From positions 1-32,114 of the forward strand of contig JANNXV010000005.1 in NCBI GenBank assembly GCA_031409815.1: a DNA stretch of 32,114 nt, read 5' to 3'. Under the pieces are notes generated by a model. It saw only the letters and a list, made by a program, of their open reading frames with translations. It was not told where the DNA came from and searched no databases. The DNA comes from JANLUX01 sp031409815. GTDB lineage: Bacteria > Bacteroidota > Bacteroidia > AKYH767-A > OLB10. Shown in pieces: positions 7,696-16,440 of the stretch. The stretch's first letter is position 1. Each line of letters starts with the position of its first letter. The position numbers were made by a program, and so were the translations under genes.

Positions 7696-8940
7696 TTAAG
7701 AATTTGATTTTTTGATTTGCGAGGAATTGTTATTTCTTTTGTTTTTATTTCCAAACTTTTTTCGTCCGCCCGATTGCTTTTTAAATGCTGTTGGATCGTA
7801 AGCCGGTGTTTCTCCTAACTGTGCCGGAACAACTGATTTAACAACCGGTCTGCCCAAAAAGTTTTCAATCTGTAAAAATTTACTTTGTTCTTTTTGGTTC
7901 ACAAAAGTAATGGCTTCACCCTTTGACTTAGCTCGTGCGGTTCGGCCAATGCGATGGATATAATCTTCTCCATCATGAGGAACATCGTAATTAATTACCA
8001 TATCAATATCCTGAATGTCGATACCGCGAGAAAGTACATCTGTGGCAACTAATACTTTAATACGCCTGTTAATGAATGACGACAATACTTTTTCGCGCTC
8101 AACCTGTTCGAGGTCTGAATGAATTTCGGCTACTGCAAAACCTGAACGCTTTAGTTCTCTTGTGAGTTGTTTTACATTATCCTTTGTGGAACAAAATATC
8201 AACACCAGTGGAAAATTCTTTTCTTTGAGAATATAATTTACCAAAGGAATTTTTTGTGCATCATAAACAATAAAAGCTTCTTGCGTTACATTTTCAGCAG
8301 GCATCGAAACAGAAATATTTATTTCTGCAGGCTGATGCAAAATCAGTCGAGCAAGCGCTCGCATCTTTTGTGGCATGGTTGCCGAGAACAATAGATTCTG
8401 TCTTTTCTTTGGAAGAAATGAAATGATACGCATGAGGTCCTCATTAAAACCCATGTCGAGCATCCGGTCAGCTTCATCCAAAATCAGGTACTTTAATTCT
8501 TTTACCTGAACATACCCCATATTGAGATGGCTCAACATTTTTCCCGGTGTACAAATTACAATATCGGCACCATGACTCAATGCTTTCTTTTCCGTTTCAA
8601 ACGAACTGCCATCTCCTCCACCATAAATAGCGATAGAACTCAATGGTGTAAAATAAGAAAGCCCGTCTAATTGTTGTGCAATCTGTAATGCGAGCTCACG
8701 CGTTGGAACAACAATCAAAGCATGAATATGATCGTCCTGCACATCTGTAATAATTTTATGAATGATGGGCAATAGAAATGCAGCCGTTTTGCCTGTGCCT
8801 GTTTGCGCGGATGCAATCAAATCCTTTCCTGCTAAAATGATCGGTATCACCTGTTCCTGCACAGGTGTTGCGTTTTCAAAACCAATGGCATCTATCCCCT
8901 CCAACAGCTTAGGATTAAGACCGAATTCTTTAAAGTTCAA
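7696..8940 (-). CDS. DEAD-box ATP-dependent RNA helicase, RhlE-like
   Basis: A 414-residue helicase with the complete motif set: Q motif (FGLNP... to TPVQEQ), motif I AQTGTGKT with K51, Ia PTRELALQ, Ib TPGK, II DEAD at 155-158, III SAT, IV LIFCST, V ATDVLSRGIDI and VI HRIGRTAR. It ends in a short basic tail rich in K, N and R, as in RhlE/CsdA-like proteins that unwind structured RNA in ribosome assembly or mRNA decay. The start is unusual: TTG at 8940 is the best fit to family N-termini (MNFKEFGLN), and no ATG exists in frame between the upstream stop near 9006 and residue 1. The desaturase follows after 15 bp. Confidence 0.93.
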   Translation of the reverse strand: MNFKEFGLNPKLLEGIDAIGFENATPVQEQVIPIILAGKDLIASAQTGTGKTAAFLLPIIHKIITDVQDDHIHALIVVPTRELALQIAQQLDGLSYFTPLSSIAIYGGGDGSSFETEKKALSHGADIVICTPGKMLSHLNMGYVQVKELKYLILDEADRMLDMGFNEDLMRIISFLPKKRQNLLFSATMPQKMRALARLILHQPAEINISVSMPAENVTQEAFIVYDAQKIPLVNYILKEKNFPLVLIFCSTKDNVKQLTRELKRSGFAVAEIHSDLEQVEREKVLSSFINRRIKVLVATDVLSRGIDIQDIDMVINYDVPHDGEDYIHRIGRTARAKSKGEAITFVNQKEQSKFLQIENFLGRPVVKSVVPAQLGETPAYDPTAFKKQSGGRKKFGNKNKRNNNSSQIKKSNS

Positions 8941-9123
8941 CTTATTTAATTTGAAATGAGTCTGCGAAAGTAAATGTTTGAGAGATAGCAGGTGGGTGTC
9001 GATTTATTGAGCTATTCAAGATAAATTTCAAAAGAGATGATATTTAACAATAGGCTTTAGGTGATTACAGAGATTTTGATCTTGGTAGAATAATATGAAA
9101 ACAAGATCAAGCAATTAAATTGT

Positions 9124-9131
9124 TATCTTTA
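9124..9131 (+). promoter_or_regulatory. -7-like box TATCTTTA just before the BNR-repeat gene
   Basis: Seven of eight positions match TAnnTTTG (final A for G). It ends only 7 bases before the ATG at 9139, so the transcript would begin at or very near the start codon. No clear -33 TTG. Confidence 0.35.
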
Positions 9132-9138
9132 TATTCCA

Positions 9139-11247
9139 ATGATCCCAAAAACGAAATCTCTCTTACCACTTTTCCTTATAACTATAATAATTTTCTTTAT
9201 TCCAAATCTTACAAAAGCTAGTTGGGAACAAACCTTAGGTCCACGTGGCATTTGGGCAAATGAAATTATTCACACAGATTCAACTTATTGGATTGCCACT
9301 AATCAGGGTGTTTTCTCAAGCCCATTAAATCAAATAAATTGGACAAAGCATAACAATGGACTTTCTAATATAGATGTGTTTACAATGTATGCCTATGATT
9401 CCATATTATTTACTGGTGGAAGAGGCGGAATTTGCAGATCAACCGATTTCGGTCAAACTTGGTCATCATCTAACCAAGGGATAACTCTTGGAGCGAATTC
9501 AAATTATTCTGATTGGATTAACGTTTTTGCTCAGGCAGGAGATACTTTATTTGTTGGGTGTAAGTTCACAGGTTTGTATTTTTCTTTAGATAAAGGATTA
9601 ACATGGTTAGGTGCTAATGCCGGATTGCCAGTATATTATTTTAATCCCCCGACAAGTATTTCTGAAATTAAAAGCATACTCGTTACTGATTCAAAAATTT
9701 TTGTGGGATGTTATTATTCAGATACCATTGCATTTGCTTCGAGAGGAACATTGCAATGGACTTTAGCTCAGGCTACAACTCAACTTTTGGACCCAAAACA
9801 ACTGATAAATGTGAATGATACTATTTATATAGGCGCGGGCAATGAGGGTGTATTAAGATCGAATGACAATGGATATACATGGAATATTATTAACAATGGA
9901 ATGTATGCTAACCCATGGATTCAATCAATTGCGCATCTCAGCAACGGAATGCTTATCGCTGGCAGTCAGGGTAATGGAATCTATAAAACCATCGATAATG
10001 GAGCAAATTGGTTTCAATCAAATACAGGTCTTCCAATAAGCACGATTGCTCCTTATTGTATGGATATAAACAATGGCAGAATTTTAATAACCAGTGAATA
10101 TGGCATTTGGTATTCTGATGATAATGCTCAAACCTGGGTAGAAGCAAATGATGGATTGTATTACCGAGATGTAAATTCAATGATAGTAAAGAACAACTTT
10201 TTATATGCAGGCACAGATAAAGGCGTTTGGAGATCCTTTGATGGTTATAATTGGGAACTAACAAGCAATGGCTTAAAAAAATATTTACTGCAAGAGCATT
10301 TGAAATCAGAAAGAATTTCTTCGAATAGTTCGTTTCTTATGGTAAGCACGGGTTACGGAAATTTTTATTGCAATGATTCTTTGAACTGGATTCAACAACC
10401 TATCAATTCCAATTATACATCTATTGTTTCTTACCAGGACACTTTCTATATTTCTCAGTGGAACAATCTCTATAAATTTCATAACCCTGCGATAATAGCA
10501 GACACGCTGCTTAACGGTCCAAGATTTGCTAGTATTGACATAAAAAATTCTGTTATAATTGCTTCTGAACTGTCTTCAATGTCCGGTGGACCTTATTCCT
10601 TTTATTACTCTGGAAATTTAGGGATCAATTGGTTAACATTAGATTCACTAATACTTGGTTCAAGCAATAACATTGTTCATACATCAACTGACTTCTATAC
10701 TTCACTTTATTCTTCCCTGTTAAGTTCTCCTGACGGATTAACATGGTCTACTGTTGCAACCGGATTTAACGAAGATATTAGCACCTTATATTCTTATAAC
10801 GACTATTTGTTCGTTGGCACATATGATTCAACTATATATTCATCATATAATGGTACCGGTTGGAATAATATAAAATCGAATTTGCCAGATGGTATAATAA
10901 ATTCTATTATAGTGAAGGATAATTACATTTATCTTGGATTGCGTAATCAAGGAGTGTGGCGAAGATTATTAACTGAAGTGTTGGATATACATTCAGTTTC
11001 TGGAAATTCAAATCAAGTAATTATTTATCCAAACCCTGTAACAGAATATCTTTACATTAATGTTGACGCAAATATTACTTTTGATTTTGAAATTTTCAAT
11101 TCACTTGGTCAATTAGTAATTTCAGAATATAATGTGGTCTCATCTTCTGGCTTTTCTATTAAAACAAACAGTTTAAATAATGGAGTTTATTTAATTAGAG
11201 TAAGAACCGGAAATGAAATAAAATCTTCTAAATTTATCAAAATATAA
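9139..11247 (+). CDS. T9SS-exported BNR-repeat beta-propeller protein
   Basis: A 702-residue secreted protein. Residues 1-28 are a signal peptide with a long hydrophobic core. The body consists of BNR/sortilin-like repeats with the Asp-box pattern S-x-D-x-G-x-T-W: STDFGQTW near residue 101, then SLDKGLTW, SNDNGYTW, TIDNGANW, SDDNAQTW and weaker copies such as SSPDGLTW. Each follows a GxxxGVxRS-type strand, as in Vps10/photosynthesis-stability-type propellers. The last 75 residues or so are a type A sorting domain: YPNPVTEYLYI, FDFEIFNSLGQLV, LNNGVYLIRV and the terminal KSSKFIKI. It should cross the outer membrane through T9SS and stay on the surface or be released. The ligand is unknown; adhesion or carbohydrate binding are possible. 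Confidence 0.9.
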   Translation: MIPKTKSLLPLFLITIIIFFIPNLTKASWEQTLGPRGIWANEIIHTDSTYWIATNQGVFSSPLNQINWTKHNNGLSNIDVFTMYAYDSILFTGGRGGICRSTDFGQTWSSSNQGITLGANSNYSDWINVFAQAGDTLFVGCKFTGLYFSLDKGLTWLGANAGLPVYYFNPPTSISEIKSILVTDSKIFVGCYYSDTIAFASRGTLQWTLAQATTQLLDPKQLINVNDTIYIGAGNEGVLRSNDNGYTWNIINNGMYANPWIQSIAHLSNGMLIAGSQGNGIYKTIDNGANWFQSNTGLPISTIAPYCMDINNGRILITSEYGIWYSDDNAQTWVEANDGLYYRDVNSMIVKNNFLYAGTDKGVWRSFDGYNWELTSNGLKKYLLQEHLKSERISSNSSFLMVSTGYGNFYCNDSLNWIQQPINSNYTSIVSYQDTFYISQWNNLYKFHNPAIIADTLLNGPRFASIDIKNSVIIASELSSMSGGPYSFYYSGNLGINWLTLDSLILGSSNNIVHTSTDFYTSLYSSLLSSPDGLTWSTVATGFNEDISTLYSYNDYLFVGTYDSTIYSSYNGTGWNNIKSNLPDGIINSIIVKDNYIYLGLRNQGVWRRLLTEVLDIHSVSGNSNQVIIYPNPVTEYLYINVDANITFDFEIFNSLGQLVISEYNVVSSSGFSIKTNSLNNGVYLIRVRTGNEIKSSKFIKI

Positions 11248-11290
11248 GCTTGAATTCTCGAAAGAGAATGAAAACTTATCTCTGAGAATC

Positions 11291-12487
11291 TTATTTCAGC
11301 CTCGCCAAACTATCCTTAATCCTCTTCGCAGCTTCCATCAATAAATCTTCAGACGTTGCATAACTGAATCGCACGCAGTTATTATCGCCAAATGCTTCAC
11401 CGGTAACTACTGAAACTTTTGCATCACTCAATAAATACATACATAGTTCTGTCGCATTGTTTACAGTGGTGCCTCCATTTTTCTTTCCAAAATAATAACT
11501 CACATCCGGAAAAATATAAAATGCTCCGGGTGGCTTGGTCATTTTTAATCCCGGTATTTCCTGCAGCAGTTTCAACATTAAATCGCGCCTTTTCAAAAAA
11601 ATTTCGCGCATAAAATCAAATTGTTTCCAATCTAAACTCACTGCTGCAAGCGCTGCTTTTTGTGCAATGCTGTTGGCACCTGAAGTAAACTGTCCCTGCA
11701 TTTTATCGCAGGCTTTGGCCACCTCAAGTGGAGCACCTATGTAACCAATCCTCCATCCGGTCATAGCATATCCTTTGCTCACTCCGTTCACCACAATCAC
11801 GCGTTCTTTAATAAAATCAAACTGTGCAATGCTTTCATGTTGCATTTCAAAATGGATGTGCTCATAAATTTCGTCCGACACAATATATATCTGCGGGTGT
11901 GGAGCAATTACCTCTGCAATAGCTTTTAATTCTTCTTTACTAAACATGGAACCTGTAGGGTTGCAAGGGGAAGAATAGATCAGCATCTTTGTTTTAGGAG
12001 TGATAGCATCCTTGATTTGTTGAGCGGTTGGTTTAAAATCGTTCTCAATTTTTGTCTGGATATAAACCGGCTTACCACCTGCCAACTCAATCACCTGTGA
12101 ATAGCTTACCCAATAAGGAGCAGGAACAATTACTTCATCACCTGGATTGATCACACACATCACCACATTGGCAATGCTTTGCTTTGCGCCCGTTGAAACC
12201 ACTATTTGTTCAGGTTTAAAGTCAAGGTTGTTTTCTCGTTTAAACTTTTCTGCTATTGCTTTGCGCAAATCACCAAAACCGGATATTGGAGGGTAATGTG
12301 TAAAGCCATCATCAATAGCTTTTTTGGCTGCATCATTAATCAGTTTAGGAGTATCGAAATCGGGTTCGCCCAAACTCAGGCTAATGATATTGTGTCCTTG
12401 TTCTATCAATTCACGACTAAGGCGCGCCATCGCAATAGTTGCTGATTCATGTAATCGGTTAACACGTTCGCTTAGATAATTATCCAC
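11291..12487 (-). CDS. Aspartate/aromatic-type aminotransferase (PLP, class I)
   Basis: A fold-type I aminotransferase, probably transferring the amino group between aspartate and 2-oxoglutarate (AspC/AspB-like). Visible are the N-terminal ISLSLGEPDFDTP, the PLP lysine in NGVSKGYAMTGWRIGYIG (K238 with the start chosen here), the SDEIYEHI aspartate that contacts the PLP ring, and CNPTGS. The reading frame opens with a TTG at 12511, but that TTG lies inside a perfect -7 box (12509-12516), so it would not be in the mRNA. The GTG at 12487 gives MDNYLSERVNRLHESATIAM, which matches the family N-terminus. Length from there is 398 residues, normal for the family. It is convergent with the BNR gene and divergent from the gene at 12597. 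Confidence 0.9.
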   Translation of the reverse strand: MDNYLSERVNRLHESATIAMARLSRELIEQGHNIISLSLGEPDFDTPKLINDAAKKAIDDGFTHYPPISGFGDLRKAIAEKFKRENNLDFKPEQIVVSTGAKQSIANVVMCVINPGDEVIVPAPYWVSYSQVIELAGGKPVYIQTKIENDFKPTAQQIKDAITPKTKMLIYSSPCNPTGSMFSKEELKAIAEVIAPHPQIYIVSDEIYEHIHFEMQHESIAQFDFIKERVIVVNGVSKGYAMTGWRIGYIGAPLEVAKACDKMQGQFTSGANSIAQKAALAAVSLDWKQFDFMREIFLKRRDLMLKLLQEIPGLKMTKPPGAFYIFPDVSYYFGKKNGGTTVNNATELCMYLLSDAKVSVVTGEAFGDNNCVRFSYATSEDLLMEAAKRIKDSLARLK

Positions 12488-12508
12488 AGGCTTTTTTATA
12501 AAATCGGG

Positions 12509-12516
12509 CAAAGGTA
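12509..12516 (-). promoter_or_regulatory. -7 box TACCTTTG for the aminotransferase, overlapping the apparent TTG start
   Basis: On the minus strand 12516-12509 reads TACCTTTG, a perfect TAnnTTTG. Transcription should start a few bases downstream, near 12503. The in-frame TTG at 12511-12509 is therefore upstream of the mRNA, which argues for the GTG at 12487 as the true start. Confidence 0.55.
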
Positions 12517-12569
12517 TTTATTTAGTTATTGTGAGGGTTAAAATTGTTTAGGCTTCGCCTCATTCCTAC

Positions 12570-12577
12570 TATCTTTG
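12570..12577 (+). promoter_or_regulatory. -7 box TATCTTTG with TTG upstream
   Basis: A perfect TAnnTTTG element 19 bases before the ATG at 12597. A TTG at 12544-12546, 23 bases upstream, could be the -33 element (the Flavobacterium spacing range reaches this length). Confidence 0.55.
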
Positions 12578-12596
12578 GGCCTTTAATCTATATACC

Positions 12597-13127
12597 ATGG
12601 AACTTCCAAAAGGCATCATCGATTTCTTATTTTACCTTGCCCCTTCCCTATTGGTTTTTGTTACAGCTTATATGCTGATCAAAAGTTTTATTGAGAAAGA
12701 GCATAAACTAAAACTTATTGAGACAAAAATTTTGATGCAGAAAGAATTATTGCCTTTGCGATTACAGGCTTACGAACGATTAACACTTTACCTTGAACGA
12801 ATATCTCCCAACGTAATGCTCATTAATCAACATGAAGCCGGATTGACTGTGCAAGAGTATCAGCAACGTTTGCTGGAACAATTGCGAATGGAATTCGAGC
12901 ATAATTTCAGTCAGCAGATTTATGTATCTGCACCGGCATGGGTGATCACCCGCAATGCTAAAGAAGAAGTAGCCCGATTAATCAATGTGGCAGCAGCATC
13001 CCTTGATGCTGAAGCGCCCTCCTACCAACTTAGCAAAAAAGTTTTTGATATGATGCTGGAGAAGGAAGACTTTCCTACACAACGAGCATTGAATATCATT
13101 AAAGCAGAAGTTTCACAATTGTTTTAA
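12597..13127 (+). CDS. Membrane-anchored conserved hypothetical protein
   Basis: A 176-residue protein with one N-terminal membrane helix (about 8-28, IIDFLFYLAPSLLVFVTAYML) followed by a long charged, mostly helical cytoplasmic region. Residues 30-75 (EKEHKLKLIETKILMQKE onward) look like coiled coil. I recognise it as a type conserved in Bacteroidota next to mutase genes, but I know no function. It precedes the methylmalonyl-CoA-mutase-type gene by 83 bp on the same strand, although a palindromic repeat between them may separate the transcripts. The start ATG sits 19 bases after a good -7 box. Confidence 0.75.
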   Translation: MELPKGIIDFLFYLAPSLLVFVTAYMLIKSFIEKEHKLKLIETKILMQKELLPLRLQAYERLTLYLERISPNVMLINQHEAGLTVQEYQQRLLEQLRMEFEHNFSQQIYVSAPAWVITRNAKEEVARLINVAAASLDAEAPSYQLSKKVFDMMLEKEDFPTQRALNIIKAEVSQLF

Positions 13128-13135
13128 TTAATTAA

Positions 13136-13192
13136 TAATGTGTTAGTGCTGATTAAACTTGCACATCCAGTCATCAGCACATTAGCACATCA
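13136..13192. repeat. Imperfect palindromic intergenic repeat (GTGCTGAT type)
   Basis: The left arm 13136-13153 (taatgtgttagtgctgat) pairs with the right arm 13173-13192 (atcagcacattagcacatca) with a two-base gap and a couple of mismatches, around a 19-base loop. From memory this tandem-like atgtgctaatgtgctgat pattern recurs between genes in many Bacteroidota. It begins 8 bases after the preceding stop codon. Confidence 0.6.
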
Positions 13193-13210
13193 ATAATCAG
13201 CAAATCAAAT

Positions 13211-14770
13211 ATGATTACTAAAGATAAATCTATCCACACCGATTCGGCTATTGAAATAGACCGCATTTACAAAGAGCCTGTTCCTGTTAAAGAAGATGCC
13301 GGAGAATTTCCTTTTACAAGGGGAATCCAACCTGATATGTATCGCGGCAAACAATGGACCATGCGGCAGTATGCAGGTTTTTCCACTGCAGAAGAAAGCA
13401 ACGAGCGCTATCATTATTTATTGAACCAGGGCACAACCGGTTTGTCGGTTGCATTTGATTTACCTACTCAGATTGGTTATGATTCAGACCATGCACTTTC
13501 AGAAGGTGAAGTAGGCAAAGCTGGTGTGGCGATTGATTCTTTACGTGATATTGAAATTTTATTCGATAGAATTGAGTTGCAGAAGATCACCACTTCCATG
13601 ACGATTAATTCTACCGCTAGTATTTTATTGAGCATGTATATTGCCCTTGCAAAAAAACAGGGAGCTGATTTAAAAAATATTTCGGGTACTATACAAAATG
13701 ATATTCTGAAAGAATACGCAGCACGTGGCACTTATATCTATCCACCGAAACCGAGCATGCGTATCATCACCGATATTTTTGAATACTGCAGCAAAGAAGT
13801 ACCAAAGTGGAATACCATTTCGGTGAGTGGTTATCATATCCGTGAAGCAGGAGCTACCGCGGTGCAGGAATTGGCATTCACTTTAGCGGATGGAAAAGCC
13901 TATCTAAAAGCAGCGCTTGAAAAAGGGTTGGATATAAATGTTTTTGCAAAGCGCATGTCGTTTTTCTTTAATGCCCACAATAATTTGTTTGAAGAAGTGG
14001 CAAAGTTTCGTGCTGCGCGAAGAATGTGGGCAACCATCACAAAAGAGTTAGGAGCCACTGATGCACGAGCTCAAATGCTACGGTTTCATACACAAACAGG
14101 TGGGTCTACCTTAACAGCGCAGCAACCGCATAATAATATAACACGTGTTACTATACAGGCTTTAGCCGCAGTAATGGGTGGCACACAATCATTACACTCC
14201 AATGGTTACGATGAAGCGCTTGCATTGCCCACCGAAGAAGCCGCACGCATTGCATTACGTACACAACAAATTGTTGCACACGAAAGCGGTGTTACGCAAA
14301 CTGTTGATCCGCTTGGAGGCAGTTATTATGTGGAGTGGCTCACCAATGAAGTAGAACGTAAGGCATGGGACTATATCCATCGCATTGATGAAATGGGTGG
14401 GGCAGTAAATGCCATTGAAGCCGGATTTATTCAAAATGAAATTGCAGCTTCGGCTTATACCTATCAGCGGGAAATTGAAACCGGAGAAAAAGTAATTGTG
14501 GGTTTAAACAAATTTATTGTGGTCGAACCTCCTTTTGAAAATCTTTTTACCGTGGATGACAACATCCGCAACCTGCAGATTGATAAAATTAAAAAGTTAA
14601 AAGCAAAACGCGATAACCAAAAAGTACAAGCACTATTAAAAACTTTGGAACAAAGTGCACGTGACGGAAGTAACCTGATGCCGCATATTTTATCAGCCGT
14701 GGAAGCTTATGCAACCTTAGGAGAAATTGCAGATGTGATGCGGGATGTTTTTGGGTTGTATGAGGGGTAA
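13211..14770 (+). CDS. Acyl-CoA mutase catalytic subunit, methylmalonyl-CoA mutase type, without B12 domain
   Basis: A 519-residue TIM-barrel subunit of the B12-dependent acyl-CoA mutase family, which isomerises methylmalonyl-CoA/succinyl-CoA or a related pair. Typical blocks are WTMRQYAGFST, TGLSVAFDLPTQIGYDSDH, ISGTIQNDILKEYAARGTYIYPP, ISVSGYHIREAGAT, TGGSTLTAQQPHNN and GGTQSLHSNGYDEALALPTE. The tyrosine of RQYAGFS corresponds to Y89 of the Propionibacterium enzyme, seen in true methylmalonyl-CoA mutases. However YHIREAG has R where that enzyme has Q197, as in isobutyryl- and hydroxyisobutyryl-CoA mutases. The C-terminal cobalamin domain with its DxHxxG motif is absent, so a separate small subunit is required; none is nearby. 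Substrate is therefore open. Confidence 0.9.
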   Translation: MITKDKSIHTDSAIEIDRIYKEPVPVKEDAGEFPFTRGIQPDMYRGKQWTMRQYAGFSTAEESNERYHYLLNQGTTGLSVAFDLPTQIGYDSDHALSEGEVGKAGVAIDSLRDIEILFDRIELQKITTSMTINSTASILLSMYIALAKKQGADLKNISGTIQNDILKEYAARGTYIYPPKPSMRIITDIFEYCSKEVPKWNTISVSGYHIREAGATAVQELAFTLADGKAYLKAALEKGLDINVFAKRMSFFFNAHNNLFEEVAKFRAARRMWATITKELGATDARAQMLRFHTQTGGSTLTAQQPHNNITRVTIQALAAVMGGTQSLHSNGYDEALALPTEEAARIALRTQQIVAHESGVTQTVDPLGGSYYVEWLTNEVERKAWDYIHRIDEMGGAVNAIEAGFIQNEIAASAYTYQREIETGEKVIVGLNKFIVVEPPFENLFTVDDNIRNLQIDKIKKLKAKRDNQKVQALLKTLEQSARDGSNLMPHILSAVEAYATLGEIADVMRDVFGLYEG

Positions 14771-14793
14771 AATAAAGAACTCTACAACAGAGT

Positions 14794-14801
14794 TAAATTT
14801 G
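14794..14801 (+). promoter_or_regulatory. -7 box TAAATTTG, possible promoter of the second T9SS gene
   Basis: A perfect TAnnTTTG match 86 bases before the ATG at 14888. It would give a leader of about 80 bases containing the 16-bp palindrome at 14839-14854. No -33 TTG is obvious. Confidence 0.4.
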
Positions 14802-14838
14802 TTACTAAAAAATTTTCTCAAAAATATATTGGCTTAAA

Positions 14839-14854
14839 TATTGCAATTGCAATA
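14839..14854. promoter_or_regulatory. 16-bp perfect palindrome, possible operator
   Basis: TATTGCAATTGCAATA is its own reverse complement. It lies 33 bases before the ATG at 14888, in the leader if the -7 box at 14794 is used. It could bind a dimeric regulator. In A+T-rich DNA a chance palindrome is possible, so this is a candidate only. Confidence 0.3.
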
Positions 14855-14887
14855 ACAAAATATTTAAACCACTAATTTATAACTACC

Positions 14888-16435
14888 ATGATTAAAAATC
14901 TCTTACTAATAGTGAGCATTACATTATGTATTAAAACAAATGCGCAAGTTCTCCAAGCAAATATGCCAGGTGTTAATGATCAGGTTAGTTGTATTGCAAG
15001 ATATCAAAACACTGTTTTTATCAGTGGCTCATTCACTCTAGTTGACACTGTTACGCGCGCTTCAGTTGCTGCAATTGATGCAATAACAGGAGCAATATTG
15101 CCCTGGTATCCTGATCCCACGGGAGGATATGTCGGAAAAATAATAGTTGCAAATAATAAATTAATAGTCTTCGGTTCATTCTCCGGTGTATCCGGTGCGC
15201 CACGAAACCGCATAGCAGTTTATAGCTTGCCAGCCTTAACATTATTAAATACACCTGCATTAGATACCTTATACCCATGGGGACCTACATGCCAGTTAGG
15301 AACCTCCATTTATTATTTAAGACAGGGCAGTGTTATTAAACGATTTGATAGTAGTACCCTTCTTCCTGATACATCATTTCATACTGATTACACCAATGTT
15401 GACGCTAACTCAATGACAACAATGGGAAATTATGTTTACATAGGTGGATATTATGTGTATACACTTAACAAAGTTTATTTAGAACGATACGATATTCAAA
15501 CAGGAATCAGGGATACTTCCTTTAATTTTAATATACCATATAACAATTTTGGACAACCATGGATTAATCAAGTATTGGGTTATAACGGAAAAATTTACAT
15601 TACTGGCAGTTTTGATCAAATCAATGGATTATCAAGGCGCGGAATTGCAGAAATTAATGCTTCAGGAGCAGTAACAGGTTTAGACATTTATTGCAGCCAC
15701 TTTCAGAACTATGGTTTGTTTGCACAAGGAAATACTTTATGGATTGGAGGCAACTCTGCAGTGATAGGAAACGGAAACACTTTCCGAATTTCACAGGTAG
15801 GTATTAATACTGGAATCAGTACTTGCTGGCATGGCACCAGTGGAATAGGTAACCAAGGTGCAATTCGAACAATTTATGCTCAACATGATACTGTTTATTT
15901 AGGAGGAGATACAAACTCACCATTCTTTAATCCATTCTCAGTTATTGTTGGAAATCAGAGTTACATCAATATCGGAAACGATACAACTATGTGTCCAGCA
16001 AGCCCTATGACTATTTATTCAGATAGCGCATTTAATACTTTTATCTGGAACACAAGTGCAACTACTTCTTCTATAACTGTCAACTCTCCAGGAAATTATT
16101 GGGTAACTGCAACCAGAAACAGTGGATGTGAGGCAACAGATAGTATTATTGTACAAGGGTGTACGGGTTTTGAAACATACTTTGCAAAAAACGAATTGCT
16201 CTATGTTTATCCAAGTATTTCCGGAGGGAATTTTTCTTTTGAATTCAGTGAGAAAAATATGGATGGAGAATTAAAAATTTATAATCTGTTTGGAAATTTA
16301 GTATTCAGAGAAGCAATTAAGGCATCCTCTTCATCTTTAAAAATAGATTTATCTAATCTTAGTAACGGAATGTATTTCTGTAATGTGCAATGGAGAAATT
16401 TAAAAACACAGAGTATTAAGATAATCAAAACCTGA
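14888..16435 (+). CDS. T9SS-exported protein with delta-60-like repeats and an Ig-like domain
   Basis: A 515-residue secreted protein. The signal peptide is residues 1 to about 19 (ending KTNAQ). Residues 25-355 hold about six repeats of the form (V/I)-x-(I/F)-x-G-S-F ... R-x-x-I-A-x-(I/Y), for example VFISGSF, LIVFGSFSGVSGAPRNRIAVY and IYITGSFDQINGLSRRGIAEI, resembling delta-60 repeat proteins. A short Ig/PKD-like segment follows (about 362-425, NIGNDTTMCP... to SGCEATDSIIV), a common spacer before sorting domains. The last 80 residues are a type A sorting domain (VYPSISGGNFSFEF, LKIYNLFGNLV, LSNGMYFCNV, SIKIIKT), with PS replacing the usual PNP. It should reach the cell surface via T9SS. 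Ligand unknown. Confidence 0.88.
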   Translation: MIKNLLLIVSITLCIKTNAQVLQANMPGVNDQVSCIARYQNTVFISGSFTLVDTVTRASVAAIDAITGAILPWYPDPTGGYVGKIIVANNKLIVFGSFSGVSGAPRNRIAVYSLPALTLLNTPALDTLYPWGPTCQLGTSIYYLRQGSVIKRFDSSTLLPDTSFHTDYTNVDANSMTTMGNYVYIGGYYVYTLNKVYLERYDIQTGIRDTSFNFNIPYNNFGQPWINQVLGYNGKIYITGSFDQINGLSRRGIAEINASGAVTGLDIYCSHFQNYGLFAQGNTLWIGGNSAVIGNGNTFRISQVGINTGISTCWHGTSGIGNQGAIRTIYAQHDTVYLGGDTNSPFFNPFSVIVGNQSYINIGNDTTMCPASPMTIYSDSAFNTFIWNTSATTSSITVNSPGNYWVTATRNSGCEATDSIIVQGCTGFETYFAKNELLYVYPSISGGNFSFEFSEKNMDGELKIYNLFGNLVFREAIKASSSSLKIDLSNLSNGMYFCNVQWRNLKTQSIKIIKT

Positions 16436-16440
16436 AAAAC

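Noticed and set aside
11254..11269. Small hairpin attctc-gaaa-gagaat between convergent genes as a terminator
   Set aside because: Only 6 bp, no T-run on either strand; could easily arise by chance.
15004..15278. Minus-strand open frames within the second T9SS gene
   Set aside because: Shadows of a clear coding sequence; no initiation context or family match.
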